Assembly (NCBI GenBank): GCA_021234155.1
Contig: JAJEKV010000005.1
Coordinates: 26,756,620 to 26,820,619 of the forward strand
Reading direction: 5' to 3'
DNA from: Isoetes taiwanensis
Taxonomy: Eukaryota > Streptophyta > Lycopodiopsida > Isoetales > Isoetaceae
Length of the DNA: 64,000 nucleotides
A program made the position numbers and the translations under genes. Of the stretch, positions 1-11,751 are shown in pieces. Every line of letters begins with the position of its first letter. Position 1 is the first letter of the stretch. A model generated the notes under the pieces. The model was not told the origin of the DNA. It saw nothing but the letters and a program-made list of their open reading frames with translations, and did not search any database.

Positions 1-569
1 AGTGCACTTCTCAGGATTGAGACTAATGCCAGATTCATCACATTTTTGAAAGACAAGCTCCAATTTGTCCAAGTGATCATCCATGGAGCTGTAGACAGAG
101 AAATCATCTTGGAAGATCTGAAGAAAAGGTTTATCCTTCATAAAGTCTTGAAAGACGGAGAGCATGATGCGCTGAAAGGTTGAAGGAGAGTTTGACAAAC
201 CAAAAGGGACCACCTTGTAGGCAAAAGTGCCCCACGGGGTGGTGAAGGTGGTTTTGAGTTGATCTTCTTGTTTGATAGAGATTTGATTTTACCCAGAAAA
301 ACCATCCATGAAAGAGTACATCTCATGACCAGCAACTTCTTCAAGAACCTGGTCAGTAAAGGGAAGCGGAAAGTGATCACGCTCCGTTGCTTGATTGAGT
401 TTTCTGTAATCCACGCAAATGCGGATCTTACCATTGTGTTTGAGAGCAATGACGATGGGGCTCACCCATTCAGAATGTTTGACCTCATAAATCAGGCCAG
501 CTGCAAGAGTTTGTCAATTTCAGCCTTGACGCGGTCACAGTAATATGGGTTGAGCCTGTACTGTCGTTG
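1..569 (-). pseudogene. Ty3/gypsy reverse transcriptase, N-terminal part
   Basis: Translation of the minus strand, allowing one frameshift near 510 and stops near 570 and 285, gives the ordered RT motifs: SPIVIALKHNGKIRICVDYR, a PLPFTDQVLEE segment, the first catalytic Asp block, TTPWGTFAYKVVPFGL, and FQDDFSVYS carrying the metal-binding Asp pair. It stops at the window edge, about 190 codons in. Three lesions in so short a stretch show it is not functional. Confidence 0.8.
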
Positions 570-2813
570 CTAGATTGGTCTTGCATCTGATTTGGTAGGA
601 ATGGTGAGTTCCCCCAATTCTTTTTTGATACCTCGCAGGTCTTTGTAGCTCCAAGCAAAAATGTGTTTGAATTTCTTGAACAGCGTCACAGCGCGTGCTT
701 TATAGGTCGGTGGAAGTTTAGCAGCTAAGCGGACTGGTTGATTGTTTCCAATGTCCACGATTTCCACTTCTGGAGTTTGAATGTGAGGAACAACCTCTGT
801 GTCCTGAACGTGATGAGCAGGAGGCTGAAGCATGACGGGAGGAGCAGCATTTTGCGTCGTGAAGAAAAGAGGCTGCTGAGCATCATCAAGCAAGGGTTGC
901 TTCATGACGGCATGAACATCAACTGTCTCTGAGGAAGGAAGCGGATCAGAAAAATGATCAAGACGTTGAATGCGATTGCAGGAAGCCAGGTAAGGGTCCA
1001 AGAGAGCCGCCACGGCCTGGTCCTGATCGAGCGTCATGTCACCCCAGGGATCAGCATACTCAGGGTAAGAGGAGGGAGCTTGAACATGATAAATATTTTG
1101 GGCTTCTTCAGAGTCTGTGTCTGAGATGGAAGGTTCAGCATTCTCGACAGAGATCAATTGGCCAGTTTCCAGATCCATTGTGGCATTGAGATGGCCATCG
1201 GTGATAACAAGTTGGTCCGTGGCCCAGTAATGAATACTCTTGGCCTGTCGGAGAAAAGGTCGTCCAACCAGCATTTCATAGTCACCAGGATCCTCTCCAG
1301 CTTTCCAAACACCAAATTCCAAGGGGAATTTGAGATCACCAATGCTGATGTGGAGAAGAGGAGTGACGCCTTGAGGGCGCGTGATATGGCCATTAGCCAA
1401 CTTGATGTCATAAGGAGCACGGTATAATTGTTTGATGCCCAATTGCTTCCTGAGTTTATCAGTAATGAGATTGACGGCACTACCGCCATCAATTTGGACG
1501 TGATTGATATGTTGATTGCCCACCGTGGCATGCACCGTGGGTGTTGAAGTCGCTACAGCTCCAACCAGAACCATGGGAAGAGGTAACTGATCTTTGAGAG
1601 CCGGACAGAGTTTCAAAATAGTGGCCAGGCTTAAAGGAATCTTGATCTTGGCAAGTTCTTCCTGAAGTTCCAAGGGAACATGTGAAAAGGGGTCCGCAGG
1701 GTCCAATGGAGCTGGGGACTGTGGTAAAAAAGCAGAAACTTCTTTGAGAAGCTCGACCTCAGCAGCAATATTTGGATATGGCTGAGAGCGTGCGCTGGTG
1801 GATGATGACGGCGCGGCCTGACGCTGCTGAGCCCGAGTGGTGGCATGAACATTTGCCAAGGTGCGACCTTCTGCAGCTTGCATGAGTTTCAGAATACTTT
1901 GTCTCACTTTAGGCATGACGTGAGGCATGAGTTTGTCAAGATCAGGGGCGAAGTGAACTTGTTTATCATCTTGATGAGGGACTGTTTCCACAGCAAAGGC
2001 AGGTTGCGTGTCATGAGGAATGATGGTCAAAGGGCGTGAAGCCCGTGTGTGACGTGAGACAAGACCAACCCAATTGGACTCTTGGACAGGAGGGTTGAGA
2101 GTCTGATAAATCTCCTCCTGAGCTTGTTGATCCATAGGATTGGAAGTAGGCGCAGCTTGCTGAGGTCTCTGTTGTTGAGGCGGCCGAGGAGGCTTTCTCA
2201 AAACAGGACGAGGGCCCTGTTTACCATTGGCCACCCAGAGTTGATAAGCCGTGAGGTGGACAGAAGCTGGTTGAGTTGAACCCGGAAGTTGAACTTGAAC
2301 TTGAGGAAGTTGAGGACACGCCGTGGTGGTGTGACCCCATTCATGGCAATGATAACATTGAGCTTTGGAAGGATCAAAGGGAGGGCGGTTGCCTTGTCCC
2401 CGTGGCTGCTGAGATTGCTGCTGTTGTTGAGTTTGATATTGCTGAGGCTGATATGACTGCTGTTGTTGAGGCGTGGTCTGGACTTGAAAGACCATTTTAT
2501 GACGAAAATGTGTAGGATGAGATCGCGTGCATTCTTCTGTGGCATGATTGCACATATTGCATCTTTTACAATGAGGAGGGCCATTGGAGGCGTTGCATTC
2601 ATTTGCCAGATGACCTTGATATCTACAAATAGTACACCAGATGTGAGCGCGTTGTGGACTTGCTTGCTGAGGTTGAACAGAGTTCTGAGGAACCATGACA
2701 GGGGGCATGAAAGGGAGTTCCTGCAGAGCAACACCCCTAGAAGAAACATTGACCGAGTGATTTACCAATTCAATGGCCTGCTCCAAAGATTTGGGACGCA
2801 GGTATTCTGTCAT
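570..2813 (-). pseudogene. Ty3/gypsy nucleocapsid with three CCHC knuckles and aspartic protease
   Basis: This 747-residue ORF continues gag after a frameshift. Three CX2CX4HX4C zinc knuckles can be read in its first 170 residues, one followed at once by a second and the third about 70 residues later, separated by Gln-rich sequence; most plant gypsy gag proteins have one. In the middle is a retroviral-type protease with QIDGGSAVNL at the active site (D-G-G where D-S/T-G is usual) and a later VGRPFL flap/C-terminal element. The last 40 residues are the pre-RT linker, ending in LTIPTKSDARPI before a TAG. The unusual Gly in the catalytic triad may mean loss of activity or a lineage trait. Confidence 0.8.
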
Positions 2814-2858
2814 GAGTCGAATGGCAGGAGGAAGGCCCTGCAGAAACCAGACGAGGAT

Positions 2859-3866
2859 CTAGCTTTGCGTGGGGTACTCCTGGAGTTTACTGACGAGAAT
2901 GTGAAGACGGTCCGCAAAATCCCGGGCTGACTCCGTGGGCTCTTGTTGAAGGTCATTGAGTTGCTTGAGGAGTAACTGATCATCGTCTGTGGTGCCATAG
3001 TGAGATAGAAAGGCAGTTTTCATTTCTTGCCAACTCTGTTTCCAGTGACTTTTGTTGGCCATTAACCACTGATGAGGGGCGCCTCTGAGCGTGGTCGAAA
3101 AGATATGAAATTTGAGTTGTGGTTGCGCATGGCCATTCAGAATGGCCAAGGCTTCAAATTCTTCCATATGAGCTTGAGCACTCTGATCCAAAGGTTTGCC
3201 TTTAGTGTTGCCGAAAGTGGGATAAGTCAGCTTCAAATTAGGAGTTGGAGGTGAAGGCGGAACAGACGCATAGACAGGTGGATTCGTTGGAGGGTATGTT
3301 GAAGCATAGAGAGGTGGAACAGTCTGAGATTGAGAGCCAGGGGGTGGAACTGAAAAAACATGTGGTCCAGCGAAAGCAACATCTGGTGGGGAAGGGCCTT
3401 GAGAGCCTGCCTCATTAGGCTTGAGATCAGTGGTTTGATAAACAGGAAGAGCATGGTGAAAATATGGAGAAGACTGAAAGTCATGAACGTGGGTAGGGCC
3501 AAAAGACACTTGATGGTAGCCCATCCCACCCAGAGGTGAAGAAGGTTGTGATGGAAGAGGGGTATGACCTGAAGGAATATTGATATAGGTACTGTCAGGA
3601 GTCTGAAAATAGTGAGGCGTGGGCTGAACAGGGGTATGCTGTGGAGATTGAGGTTGAGAACAATGGCGACACACAGGGGGAGACCCTGGACGAGAATGAG
3701 CACGAGGGGTATGAGGTGCCGACTGAGCTCGTGAGCGGATATGACCTCCCTCAATGTCATAAGCAGTGTCATACATATCCCGAACAGCCTCGCGTCGTTG
3801 ATGGCGCTCCAGTCGAGCCGCCGTTTGGCAAAGAAGTTCTTCAGGAGTGAAACCTCGAGCCGACAT
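2859..3866 (-). pseudogene. Ty3/gypsy gag, capsid portion
   Basis: The 335-residue ORF starts just after the untranslated leader. Residues 1-210 are Pro/Ser/Gln-rich and low in complexity. The last 120 residues carry the retrotransposon gag (capsid) pattern: an APHQW element, then WxEMKxAFLSHYG and a terminal E(S/T)ARDFADRLHxL helix, as in plant Ty3/gypsy gag proteins that form the virus-like particle. The frame shifts at about 2860, and gag resumes in another frame at 2813. The product would therefore lack the nucleocapsid part in this copy. Confidence 0.75.
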
Positions 3867-4065
3867 GATGGAAGGAAAAGAAAAATCAGACCCGGCAGCG
3901 GCGACAGTGTTTGGGGTCTGGGTTCGGGAACTCCTGCAAGACAGCCCTCTGTGAGGACACTTGGATCTAACAGGAGAATCCGGGAGCTATGTCACGCGGG
4001 ATTTGCAAGAAAAAACAAGAAAAAGAGAAAAGAAAACAACAAGAACAATGAGATCACAATAATAA

Positions 4066-4080
4066 GCTTTCTTGATGCCA
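4066..4080 (-). promoter_or_regulatory. Putative primer-binding site (initiator tRNA-Met type)
   Basis: The minus strand reads TGGCATCAAGAAAGC one base inside the proposed LTR end. It resembles the plant initiator-Met site TGGTATCAGAGC with one substitution and small insertions. The position supports the LTR border; the match is imperfect. Confidence 0.45.
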
Positions 4081-4081
4081 A

Positions 4082-4502
4082 TGAAGATACATGAGCTCTC
4101 GCAATCGAGAGAAAACTGAACTGAGACAAGACTCAAAAACTCATCTAAAAACTCATGTGCTAGCTCTACTCATATATATAGTACAATGGCCTTTGGCCCA
4201 ATATAGACACTCTGACTGATTTCGGTGCCGACTCACGAAGGAGGCCTCGATTCTGCGAGGAATCTTGGGCGGTGCCTCTTGAAAAGCCCGAAATCACGCC
4301 GGACGCCGGACGCTGGCGGTGGACGGTCCGCCACTTGTCTGGAAGCCGCCTCTTGGTAGCGCGACCCGGGCTTTGATCAAAGTGGTCTGGCCGCTGGTCT
4401 TTTGTTGGGCCTTTGACCCGCGGCCCGATCATCAGATCCTTGGACTTGACTTGGTCCGTCGTATGCATGAATAGTCCTGTACCAGGAGGCACAGGACTAA
4501 CA
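4082..4502 (-). repeat. Putative 5' LTR of the Ty3/gypsy element
   Basis: On the minus strand this 421-bp segment starts TGTTAGTCC and ends TCTTCA, i.e. TG...CA, and it stands directly upstream of a tRNA-like primer site and gag. A TATATATGAG motif near 4166-4175 is a plausible TATA box, leaving about 80 bp of R/U5. The outer end holds an inverted repeat (AGTCCTGT...ACAGGACT). The partner LTR is outside the window, so the borders are inferred, not shown by comparison. Confidence 0.55.
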
Positions 4503-5455
4503 CTCACCTTGGAGGATTGGTATTGAGGTGGTCAGCTAGCTTCGTGGGAGTTCTTTCGAGCTCGCTTTTCCGAGGGGCGTGGGACGCTATCACGGGAACA
4601 AGTGGCGGAGTATTCCGCTACACATACCTATAGTCCCTCGGGATGATGTGGTGGTGCGGGTTTGGAAGGTTTATCCTGGATGTTGTGTCTTCTTGTTTTA
4701 TGTGGTCTTGTTACGGGTCTTGGCTATTCATGACACACGCCCCTTCGGGCAAGTGGTCTCTGCAGCTTCCGGGTTCTCGATGGCGCTTCGGTTTGGGCGT
4801 GGACATGGAGCTCACTTCCCCACCGGGTTAGGGTGCTTCGTGGCGGTGGTGCACCGGTTTGTGTCGGGGTGAATGCCCTTGTGAGTCGGTTTAGGCGGGT
4901 GTGAGCCCTCTACGCCCTTGTTGTGGCCTTCATCGTGAGACCGTGGAGCATTATGCGGTTTTATGCCCTCACTTGCGTGTTGCTTGGGATTGGGTTAGGG
5001 CTCTGTTTCGGTGAGATTGACTAGCCGCCATTCTTTGCTTCATGTGTATCCCGGTGCTTGGTCGCTCTTATGGCGGCCAGCCTACCTTGCATCTGTCGTG
5101 GCTTGGTTGGTGTGGCTGATTTGGAAGCGGGCGGCGGTTGTGGATCTTTCGAGGGATTCAAAGACTGCGGCCTCTCGATTCCTCGACTTCGTGTACAAGC
5201 TATTTCAAAGCTTTACGGTGTTCCCTGGATTAGTAGAGCGGAAGTTTGCCATTTGGCGGGACTTCTTGGGTGTTGTAGATGGTGATGGTCGGTTTGTGCG
5301 GCCCGGTAGGGAGTTGCGCTTTTTTGTGAGTTTGTTGTGGAGTGTCGAGGTATTGTCTCTTTGGGGCAGTTCTCCTTCCTCCTCACTTGCTTTGTAACAT
5401 TACCATTTTTTTAATATATTGATACACAGTTCTTCAAAAAAAAAAAAAAAAAAAA
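4503..5455 (+). mobile_element. Poly(A)-tailed retroposon-like segment
   Basis: This stretch is GT-rich and ends in GTAACATTACC, a TTTTTTAATATATTG tract and about 20 A residues (to about 5455), which looks like the 3' end of a LINE or a retroposed transcript on the plus strand. Two unrelated open frames of about 100 residues (4579-4872 and 5011-5397) show no motif I recognise. No target duplication can be assigned because the gypsy element abuts its left side. A LINE 3' UTR is the best guess. Confidence 0.35.
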
Positions 5456-6799
5456 CACCCTCTAATTTCAAGCAGCAGCCACAAATCCGCAGATAACGAA
5501 GGCCATTAAATTTTCGATGGAAAACCTCGGCTGTGCTACTCCCTGCTACTCGGTTGTGCTACTTGGTCATGGTAACTCGGCTCAATCGGCCGCCGTCGGT
5601 CTGCAAACCGGTACCAAATCGGCTTTGCTAAAAATCGGATTTCGGATCGATTTTTTGCCCTAACCAATCTGAATTACACCAGACCTCACCAGAGCGTGGG
5701 CTTCATCTGCCATAGCCCACTCCGAAACCCCTCCCTGTTTGTCTGCCCAGCTGAAAAAAAAAAGGAGCGTGTATTCTTATCCTTCTATCCTCAAACTATG
5801 CACAGCAACGCCAAAATAATCACATCCCAGAGCCGATTCTCGAATCCTTTTTGACTACCCAACAAGCACCTCAAATCACTCGAAAAATACAGTCGAACTA
5901 CGGTTTTGCATACAATACACCCCCAAAATCTAGCCAAAACCATCGGTGAAATACTGTGCCCAAATACCAAACAAAATAATTAGAAGTTTATCATAAGGAT
6001 TTCTTGATAATTTTGCCATTTTAGCATCCACCCATGTCTTATTGAGGGTATATATTGGCCTTTGTTCTAGTCGACCTTGAAAACTTATTATCATGTATAG
6101 CCATATAATAATATAAAAAAAAAAATGAGGAAAAAAAAACCAAAAAATTCAAATGGCATCTCTTTGTTGCTAATAATAGAAGTCACACATAATTTGTATA
6201 GATTGACGCCTGTAGAACCCTAATCTTCCTTGAACTCTTTATAGCAAAAAAACCTAAAGATAAGTTGGTACTCTGACCTTATTACTGTCACAATACCAAA
6301 GGGTTTTACTCCATCGTGAGTTCTCAGTCAGCCAATGCCAGCCTTTCGAGCATGATATCGCCTGTGTATTCACCTAAAAAACACGTTGCCAAATTTCGTT
6401 AGGAGTCTTCACAAGTCATTTTTTAATTTTTATAATATGTCTTCCTTTCATTGCCTTGCCATAAGGATTTCTTGATAATTTTGCCATTTTACCATCCACC
6501 CATGTCTTATGGAGGGTATATACTGGCCTTTGCTCTAGTCGACGTTGAAAACTTATTATCATGTATAGCCATATCTTAATAATAAAAAAAAAAAAGGGAA
6601 AAAAAAATCCCAAAAATTCAAATGGCATCTCTTTGTTGCTAATAATAGAAGCCAGTCAGTCACACATAATTTGTATAGATTGACGCTGATATATACATTT
6701 GACAGTAAGGTTCCTGGTAGCCATCATAATGCTGGTGCCCAAGAATATCAATTTTGACAAACATATGGTTGATCTTCTAATCCTTTTTCCCTCATGTTC
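5456..6799. other. Intergenic region downstream of the lipase gene, with a direct duplication
   Basis: No coding region is supported. The segment 5993-6209 is repeated at 6461-6686 with about 90% identity by eye, spacing 468 bp, each copy ending in an A-rich tract and AATTTGTATAGATTGACGC. The proximal copy lies just past the lipase stop codon, so the pair probably comes from a tandem duplication of the lipase 3' flank or 3' UTR. Confidence 0.6.
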
Positions 6800-9700
6800 T
6801 CAGCCATGTGCTTGACCTTCAGATCCTTCGATTTCCCCCTCCGTGTCTTGACTAGAGGATTCTTTTTCTAAATCCTCAATTAATTGTTCTAGCGTCCTCT
6901 TGTACACGGGCATGTAGTGGTCAAGCACCATGGTCCGTGATAAACGAATTTTGCCATATAGCACTCTGCTTGTCTGGAAAAGCCCGATCCTCCCATTTGT
7001 GTAAGTGCCATCTCCATCAGAAGCTGATTCATCTGCCAGAGGACACACCATGTGAACCAGTCGTCCAGGAGGGAAAAAACGACTTAAATCTTTGTTTTCT
7101 GCAATACCAGGCACCGTTGTGGACACCACCTCCCCCGCGAGTTCTGACACTGATGCAACAACATTATTCTCATCCTTAATAATTTCTTCAGCTGCTTTTT
7201 GTTCTTCTTCCCGGCCTAACCTGCTTTCTTCTCTTTGCCGATTGAGCTCCTGCTCAAGTTCTTGCCACAGGTACTCCTCACCAAGCTGTGCTGCAGTGGC
7301 ATGTTCTTCAAGATGGTCATCGTGTTCTCCAAGATGGTCATCATCAGGAAGGGTTCCATAATCCTGCCCATATCCTTCTCTACAAATCTCAGACAATGGA
7401 GAGTTCCCCACCACTCCACTTTCTACAGAATCTTGATGCAGTGACAATTCCTCGACACTTTCAAGATGGAAGTTCCCATGCTCATCATCAGGATAGACTG
7501 GATATTGCTCAACAGAACTGCATCCAACTTCTACAGTGCTATTAGCTTCTCTTGCATCGGCCAACCACTCCAATCCAGTGTTGACATCAGAGTCAAACTG
7601 AATTTTGTCTGATGTTGGTAAAGAATCCACTGTTGTAAGGCCCCCAGCTTCTTCCCGTGTGGCATCCAAATTTGACTTCATGTTCGAGGATGATGCCTCA
7701 TTGGCAGAAGTGGAAGCAGATACTGTTCGCCTGCGAGTGCCCATGCATGACCAACTTGCAAACGCAAATGAAGGTTTCCGGGCAACAGCTAGAGCAACGT
7801 TTTGAGCTTGCCTCATAACCACCTGCACAGCATTGGAAAAAATGGAAACCTCTTGATGACTCGGATCATTCCAGTAAGTTAAAAAAAACATAGTCTCCTT
7901 CACTCTGATAGGTGCGGTGAGTGGTGACAGAATCTTTTACTAAAGATTTCACACATAAATGGAAAACCATGTGGCTAAAACCTCTTGATGACCGAGATCC
8001 TTCCAGTCAATGAAACTTGGAAGTTCAAAATAACAGTCTCTTTCATTCTGATAGGTGTGGTGAATGAATATTTAATAGAGAAAATGGAAAACCATGTGGT
8101 TGAAACCTCTTGATGACCAAGATCCTTCCAGCCAATAAAACTTGGAAGTTGATAAAACCAGTTTCTTTCACTGTGATAGGTGTGGTAACAGAGTTTTTTA
8201 CTACAAATTTCATAAACATTCTTCAGGTTCATTCATGAAAGAAAATTGTTTACCTGCGTACCATTCGAAACTGGACGCCATGCACTGGTAACTCCTACAC
8301 GGGCTCGTGAGATATTAGAAAGGGATGGCAAACGACTGCTTACAGCTGTGGCTGAACGGAAAACTGTTCGTAAAATTCTTGTGCGTTCAATCTGTTCTCT
8401 AAAGTCATTAACCCATGCAGATGCCGTAACCTGCCAGCTTTGATCAATGAATAGCAGAACGGCAAGATTGCGGAAAGACATGTAATCATCCTGACTCTTT
8501 TTAGAAAAAAGCATGAACTACATACTTCAGCCCTCAGGTCATCTGCTGCTGCCGGTGAGAATGTTGGAACAAGGTCAGAGCCATTTATAACAGAGGTAAT
8601 AAATGGAGTACCAGATTCAGCCAAATCCCAGGTCATGCATGCAGCTGCATTGGAACAGATGGAACTGTTATCTTCTCCATGCCTTAAGGATATAACTATA
8701 ATTACAATACCATTACCTGGTGCAAATGTGACACAGCAGGTAGATGAAAATTCTTTCCGCTCTCTGAGAATGTAGGTTAGCAAAGCAGCTGTACCACCAC
8801 CGAGAGAATGTCCCACAATCTATATGCACATGAGAATAGTAGATAAGTGAAGGGCAATTTAGGGTACTTTCCAAAACTTACCAGCACATAATGGAGAAGA
8901 TTAACCTTGATTTGGTAATGAGGGTAGTTCTGAAGAGCCTCCAGCAAATGTGGAGTTGCAAGTTGAGCTATCCAACGTGCAGCAGCAACCATCCCGCAAT
9001 GAGCATAGCCCAAAACCAAATTCTTCACGCCACCTTCATCTAGGAGGGTATGGTGAAAAGGCACAACTGCCCCTGTTACAGCAGTAAGGGTGTCCTTAAT
9101 GCTATGTGTTCCCCTTATCACCAACAAAATTGATTCGGATGTGTCATCACGTAGCACAACAAATGCTGGTTTCAAGAGCTGCACAAACATACAAACACAC
9201 AAATGACCTATTGATATAACTTTACAAATGTGTGTGCTCCACATCGGACAAACTGTTTAAACATCATGTCTAAAAAGTTTCCATTCACATAAATGAGGGT
9301 ACTTTCTCATTCTGGCCTCATTTCGACTTTAAATAAAATAATGCATTGTTTTGCTCTCCTGGAGTTCTGCTTAGCTCAGTAATGGGATGAATTGCAAACT
9401 GCAAAATGACTTATAACTAAACACGCTACAGACAGTATGAATAGGAACTAAGCAAATCCACTTACAGCAGCTTTTCCCTCGTGAAGCAAAATTTGACTGC
9501 TCGAGAAGCCCATTAACTCCAAGAATACAGCAAATGGTTTCTTTGAAAAGTGCAGACAGGTGTTCAACAACCTTAAAAGTCCCTTCAGTTCCAGGACCAC
9601 ATCAGGACCCTTTAGTTCAAAACAATCATCCCCTGCAAATACAGTTGCTACATGGAAATGGCCCTGCCAACAATTTCAATAGAGCCTTTAGAATGCATTT

Positions 9701-10052
9701 CTTGTCAATTGTGTCAATCCATCTGAACCATTATGAAAATCCTGCTCACCTGCCTCCTAAGCAGAAAATTGATACCAAAGGCTAAATCAACAATGGGCCA
9801 TTTTCCTAGAGTCTCTGAATAGGTAAACCGTAATGTCTCCATTAAAGTTGCCAATGCCTCTAGCCATGTGGATGGAGCCCGTATGGGCCTCACTCTTTCA
9901 TGTCTTCTTCTATTAACGTCCCCAGAGGAGGCCTCCATTCCCTCAGAGTCATGATCCTCAGAATCCATGCGCCTTCCCCACGGGGAACCATACTTTGTAT
10001 AGTAGTACAGCGCCGCTGCTCCAGCTGCTGTAGCCAATGTTGCCGTTGCCAT
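6800..10052 (-). CDS. Class-3 lipase, plant diacylglycerol-lipase-like (seven exons)
   Basis: Proposed exons, all with GT/AG borders and consistent phase: 10052-9750, 9663-9466, 9178-8882, 8819-8717, 8644-8526, 8430-8254 and 7849-6800, about 748 residues. The N-terminus has a short hydrophobic stretch (LATAAGAAALYYY), then the Lipase3 N-terminal region. The alpha/beta-hydrolase core shows VIRGTHSIKDTLT, the nucleophile elbow GHSLGGG (Ser about 271) and NGSDLVP (Asp about 324, likely catalytic). The long last exon has an acidic low-complexity stretch and then the conserved tail with FFPPGRLVHMV, which may supply the catalytic His, and DHYMPVYKRTLEQLI. The layout matches the Arabidopsis At4g16070/At3g14075 type (class 3 lipase with Lipase3_N), which should cleave mono- or diacylglycerols at membranes. 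All exons are open, so it is probably functional. Substrate is inferred from family. Confidence 0.88.
7845..8190 (-). repeat. Three tandem copies of the exon-7 splice-acceptor region
   Basis: Copies begin near 7845, 7977 and 8103 (spacing about 130 bp). Each has (in plus orientation) AACCTCTTGATGAC, then GATC-TTCCAG, then a CTGATAGGTG(T/C)GGT block. The 7845 copy spans the real acceptor of the last lipase exon (AG at 7850-7851); the two others lie within intron 6 and each keep a cryptic AG followed by GTTTC. Confidence 0.75.
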
Positions 10053-11751
10053 GCTGGAACGGCTAACTTACACAGTGGAAGCCAGTTTTTCCCGCCTTCC
10101 CTAACAGAGGTATTATGCTAGAGAAAGGATCTAACTGCCAATTTTACTAGTACCACATCAAGATTCGGATCAATTTCTACTTTACAAGGATCAAACCCCT
10201 CCAAATTTCTGGCTTGGATTCAATTGCCATAACCATCTTTCTAACACTTTTTACACGACTACAAAAAGCATGGTTAATTTTATCAAGCTCAAATTTGGCA
10301 AGTTGTCATTATAATTTCGCCATTGAATGTTGAGACATACGGCTGTGTGTGTTTAGCCTTAGCCACACACGAATTTTATAGTCTTGCATCTATTATGCAT
10401 CAATTACGTCTCCAAAACCCAAAGACAACACCTGTATTCAAACCCTAAAGATCGGCCCTTAGGTAAAAACAGGCCAGATTATATTACGATCGTCCACAGT
10501 TTCTATGATTTTATACTGCGCTGCAGTATATCCATATAAAATATTGCCTATGCAACTTGTGGATCTTCAAAAGACCCAGCAAACTTAAGTCCTAAAATAA
10601 CCCCAATGCGGTCTCTCCTGGGAGACAATGATAAAGAAGTTCAAAATTTCATCAGATTGTATGCAACAACTAACTGGTAAGCGCTATTCCAATTCCGGCG
10701 GCTTGGTAGGCCTTCAGCTCAACCCGAAGGAAAATGCTCCCTTGGCGTCGGTTCTTCTTGAACCCCAAGCTAAATATGCATCTCTGCTTTTGTCTGGCGG
10801 TTAAAGAGAAAGCCCATCAGCTAACCTGTCAATTCCCAACCCAATACAAAGTCAATATTTCAAAATGGGTTCCACGTGTTTTACCCACTTTGCAACACAC
10901 AACTTACCTGCTTGGCGATGCATCTATGCATTTGCATAGATTTTTTAGGTTGCCCCGGGTGTCCACGTGGGTTTATAACATATTTCAGGTATATGCCAGT
11001 ATATGCCAGGAATATGCCAATGATTGCTCCAAACTTGCTATTGGGTGTAAATTGGCGGTGGCCGCTGTTGTTGGGCAGCCACTTTGGAAACGGGCTAAAT
11101 GGTGGTCCTTGCTCGAGCATTTTTTTAGTAATGTAACCGTCGTTTCCGATTATGACTCTTCTCCTTTACCTCCATACTTCTTACTATAGTCCAGCTCGGG
11201 CCATAAAACCACAATAGAAACATTTCCTTTGCCGCATGTCTTCGAGGGATGCCACTTTTTATGTGGAACTGCGAGGTCGACAACCAAGCAGTATGGGATG
11301 GAGCTCTGAGTTTGAGATTACACCAAGCTTTGTTGCTGCATAAACAGAGGCCGGAACTTATTTTTCTTAGCGTTCTTCACAAGTTTTTTCATGAGGAAAG
11401 CAGCAACATGAATTTAGGGTTTAGGCATTTGCTCGAACTAATTTGCAGAAGAACCCCGTCAAGTTGGTTACGATGCTTTTGCTGAGTCGATTTTCCAGAA
11501 GAACTGGGTTGCTAAAGGTAAAAAAAATGGATATGGTCATTGATAAAAGGAAGAAAAAAATTGCAGGAGTCTATGAGCATACTGTCTGGAGAATTTGCAT
11601 TTACAGGAGTTCATAAATATACTCCTTTTGAATTTGAAAATCTCGACAGTCAGATTTTCAAGAACTATAATGCATGCTCCAGCTTTTGCTAGTAGGAGCA
11701 TAAAAAGCAGAATTCTAAGCCTAAACCTATTGCAAGCCGAATCTGAGTTTT
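10053..11751. other. Intergenic region: lipase promoter side to gypsy remnant
   Basis: No gene is supported. The part next to 10052 should hold the lipase promoter and 5' UTR (minus strand). The longest open frame here (10734-11189, +) has no recognisable domain and an unlikely composition. Near 10980-11030 there are three close copies of ATATGCCAG-like words. The gypsy similarity begins at about 11752. Confidence 0.5.

Larger units (their letters stand above)
1..4502 (-). mobile_element. Degenerate Ty3/gypsy LTR retrotransposon, 5' portion
   Basis: Read on the minus strand, the order is LTR (4082-4502), primer-binding site, gag, three CCHC zinc knuckles, aspartic protease and the start of reverse transcriptase, which runs off the window at base 1. 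This order is that of a Ty3/gypsy element. The reverse-transcriptase active site is of the FxDD-F type, as in non-chromodomain plant lineages such as Athila/Tat, rather than the YxDD/FFDD of chromoviruses. The frame is broken at least at about 2860 (frameshift), 570 (stop), about 510 (frameshift) and about 285 (stop), so the copy is dead. The 3' half and second LTR lie outside the window, so LTR divergence cannot be judged. Confidence 0.85.

Noticed and set aside
4166-4507. 113-residue open frame on the minus strand
   Set aside because: It lies within the proposed LTR, has no domain and would start at the LTR edge; treated as chance.
10734-11189. 151-residue open frame on the plus strand
   Set aside because: Composition is not protein-like (many Trp, His, Cys without pattern), frames overlap on both strands, no motif.
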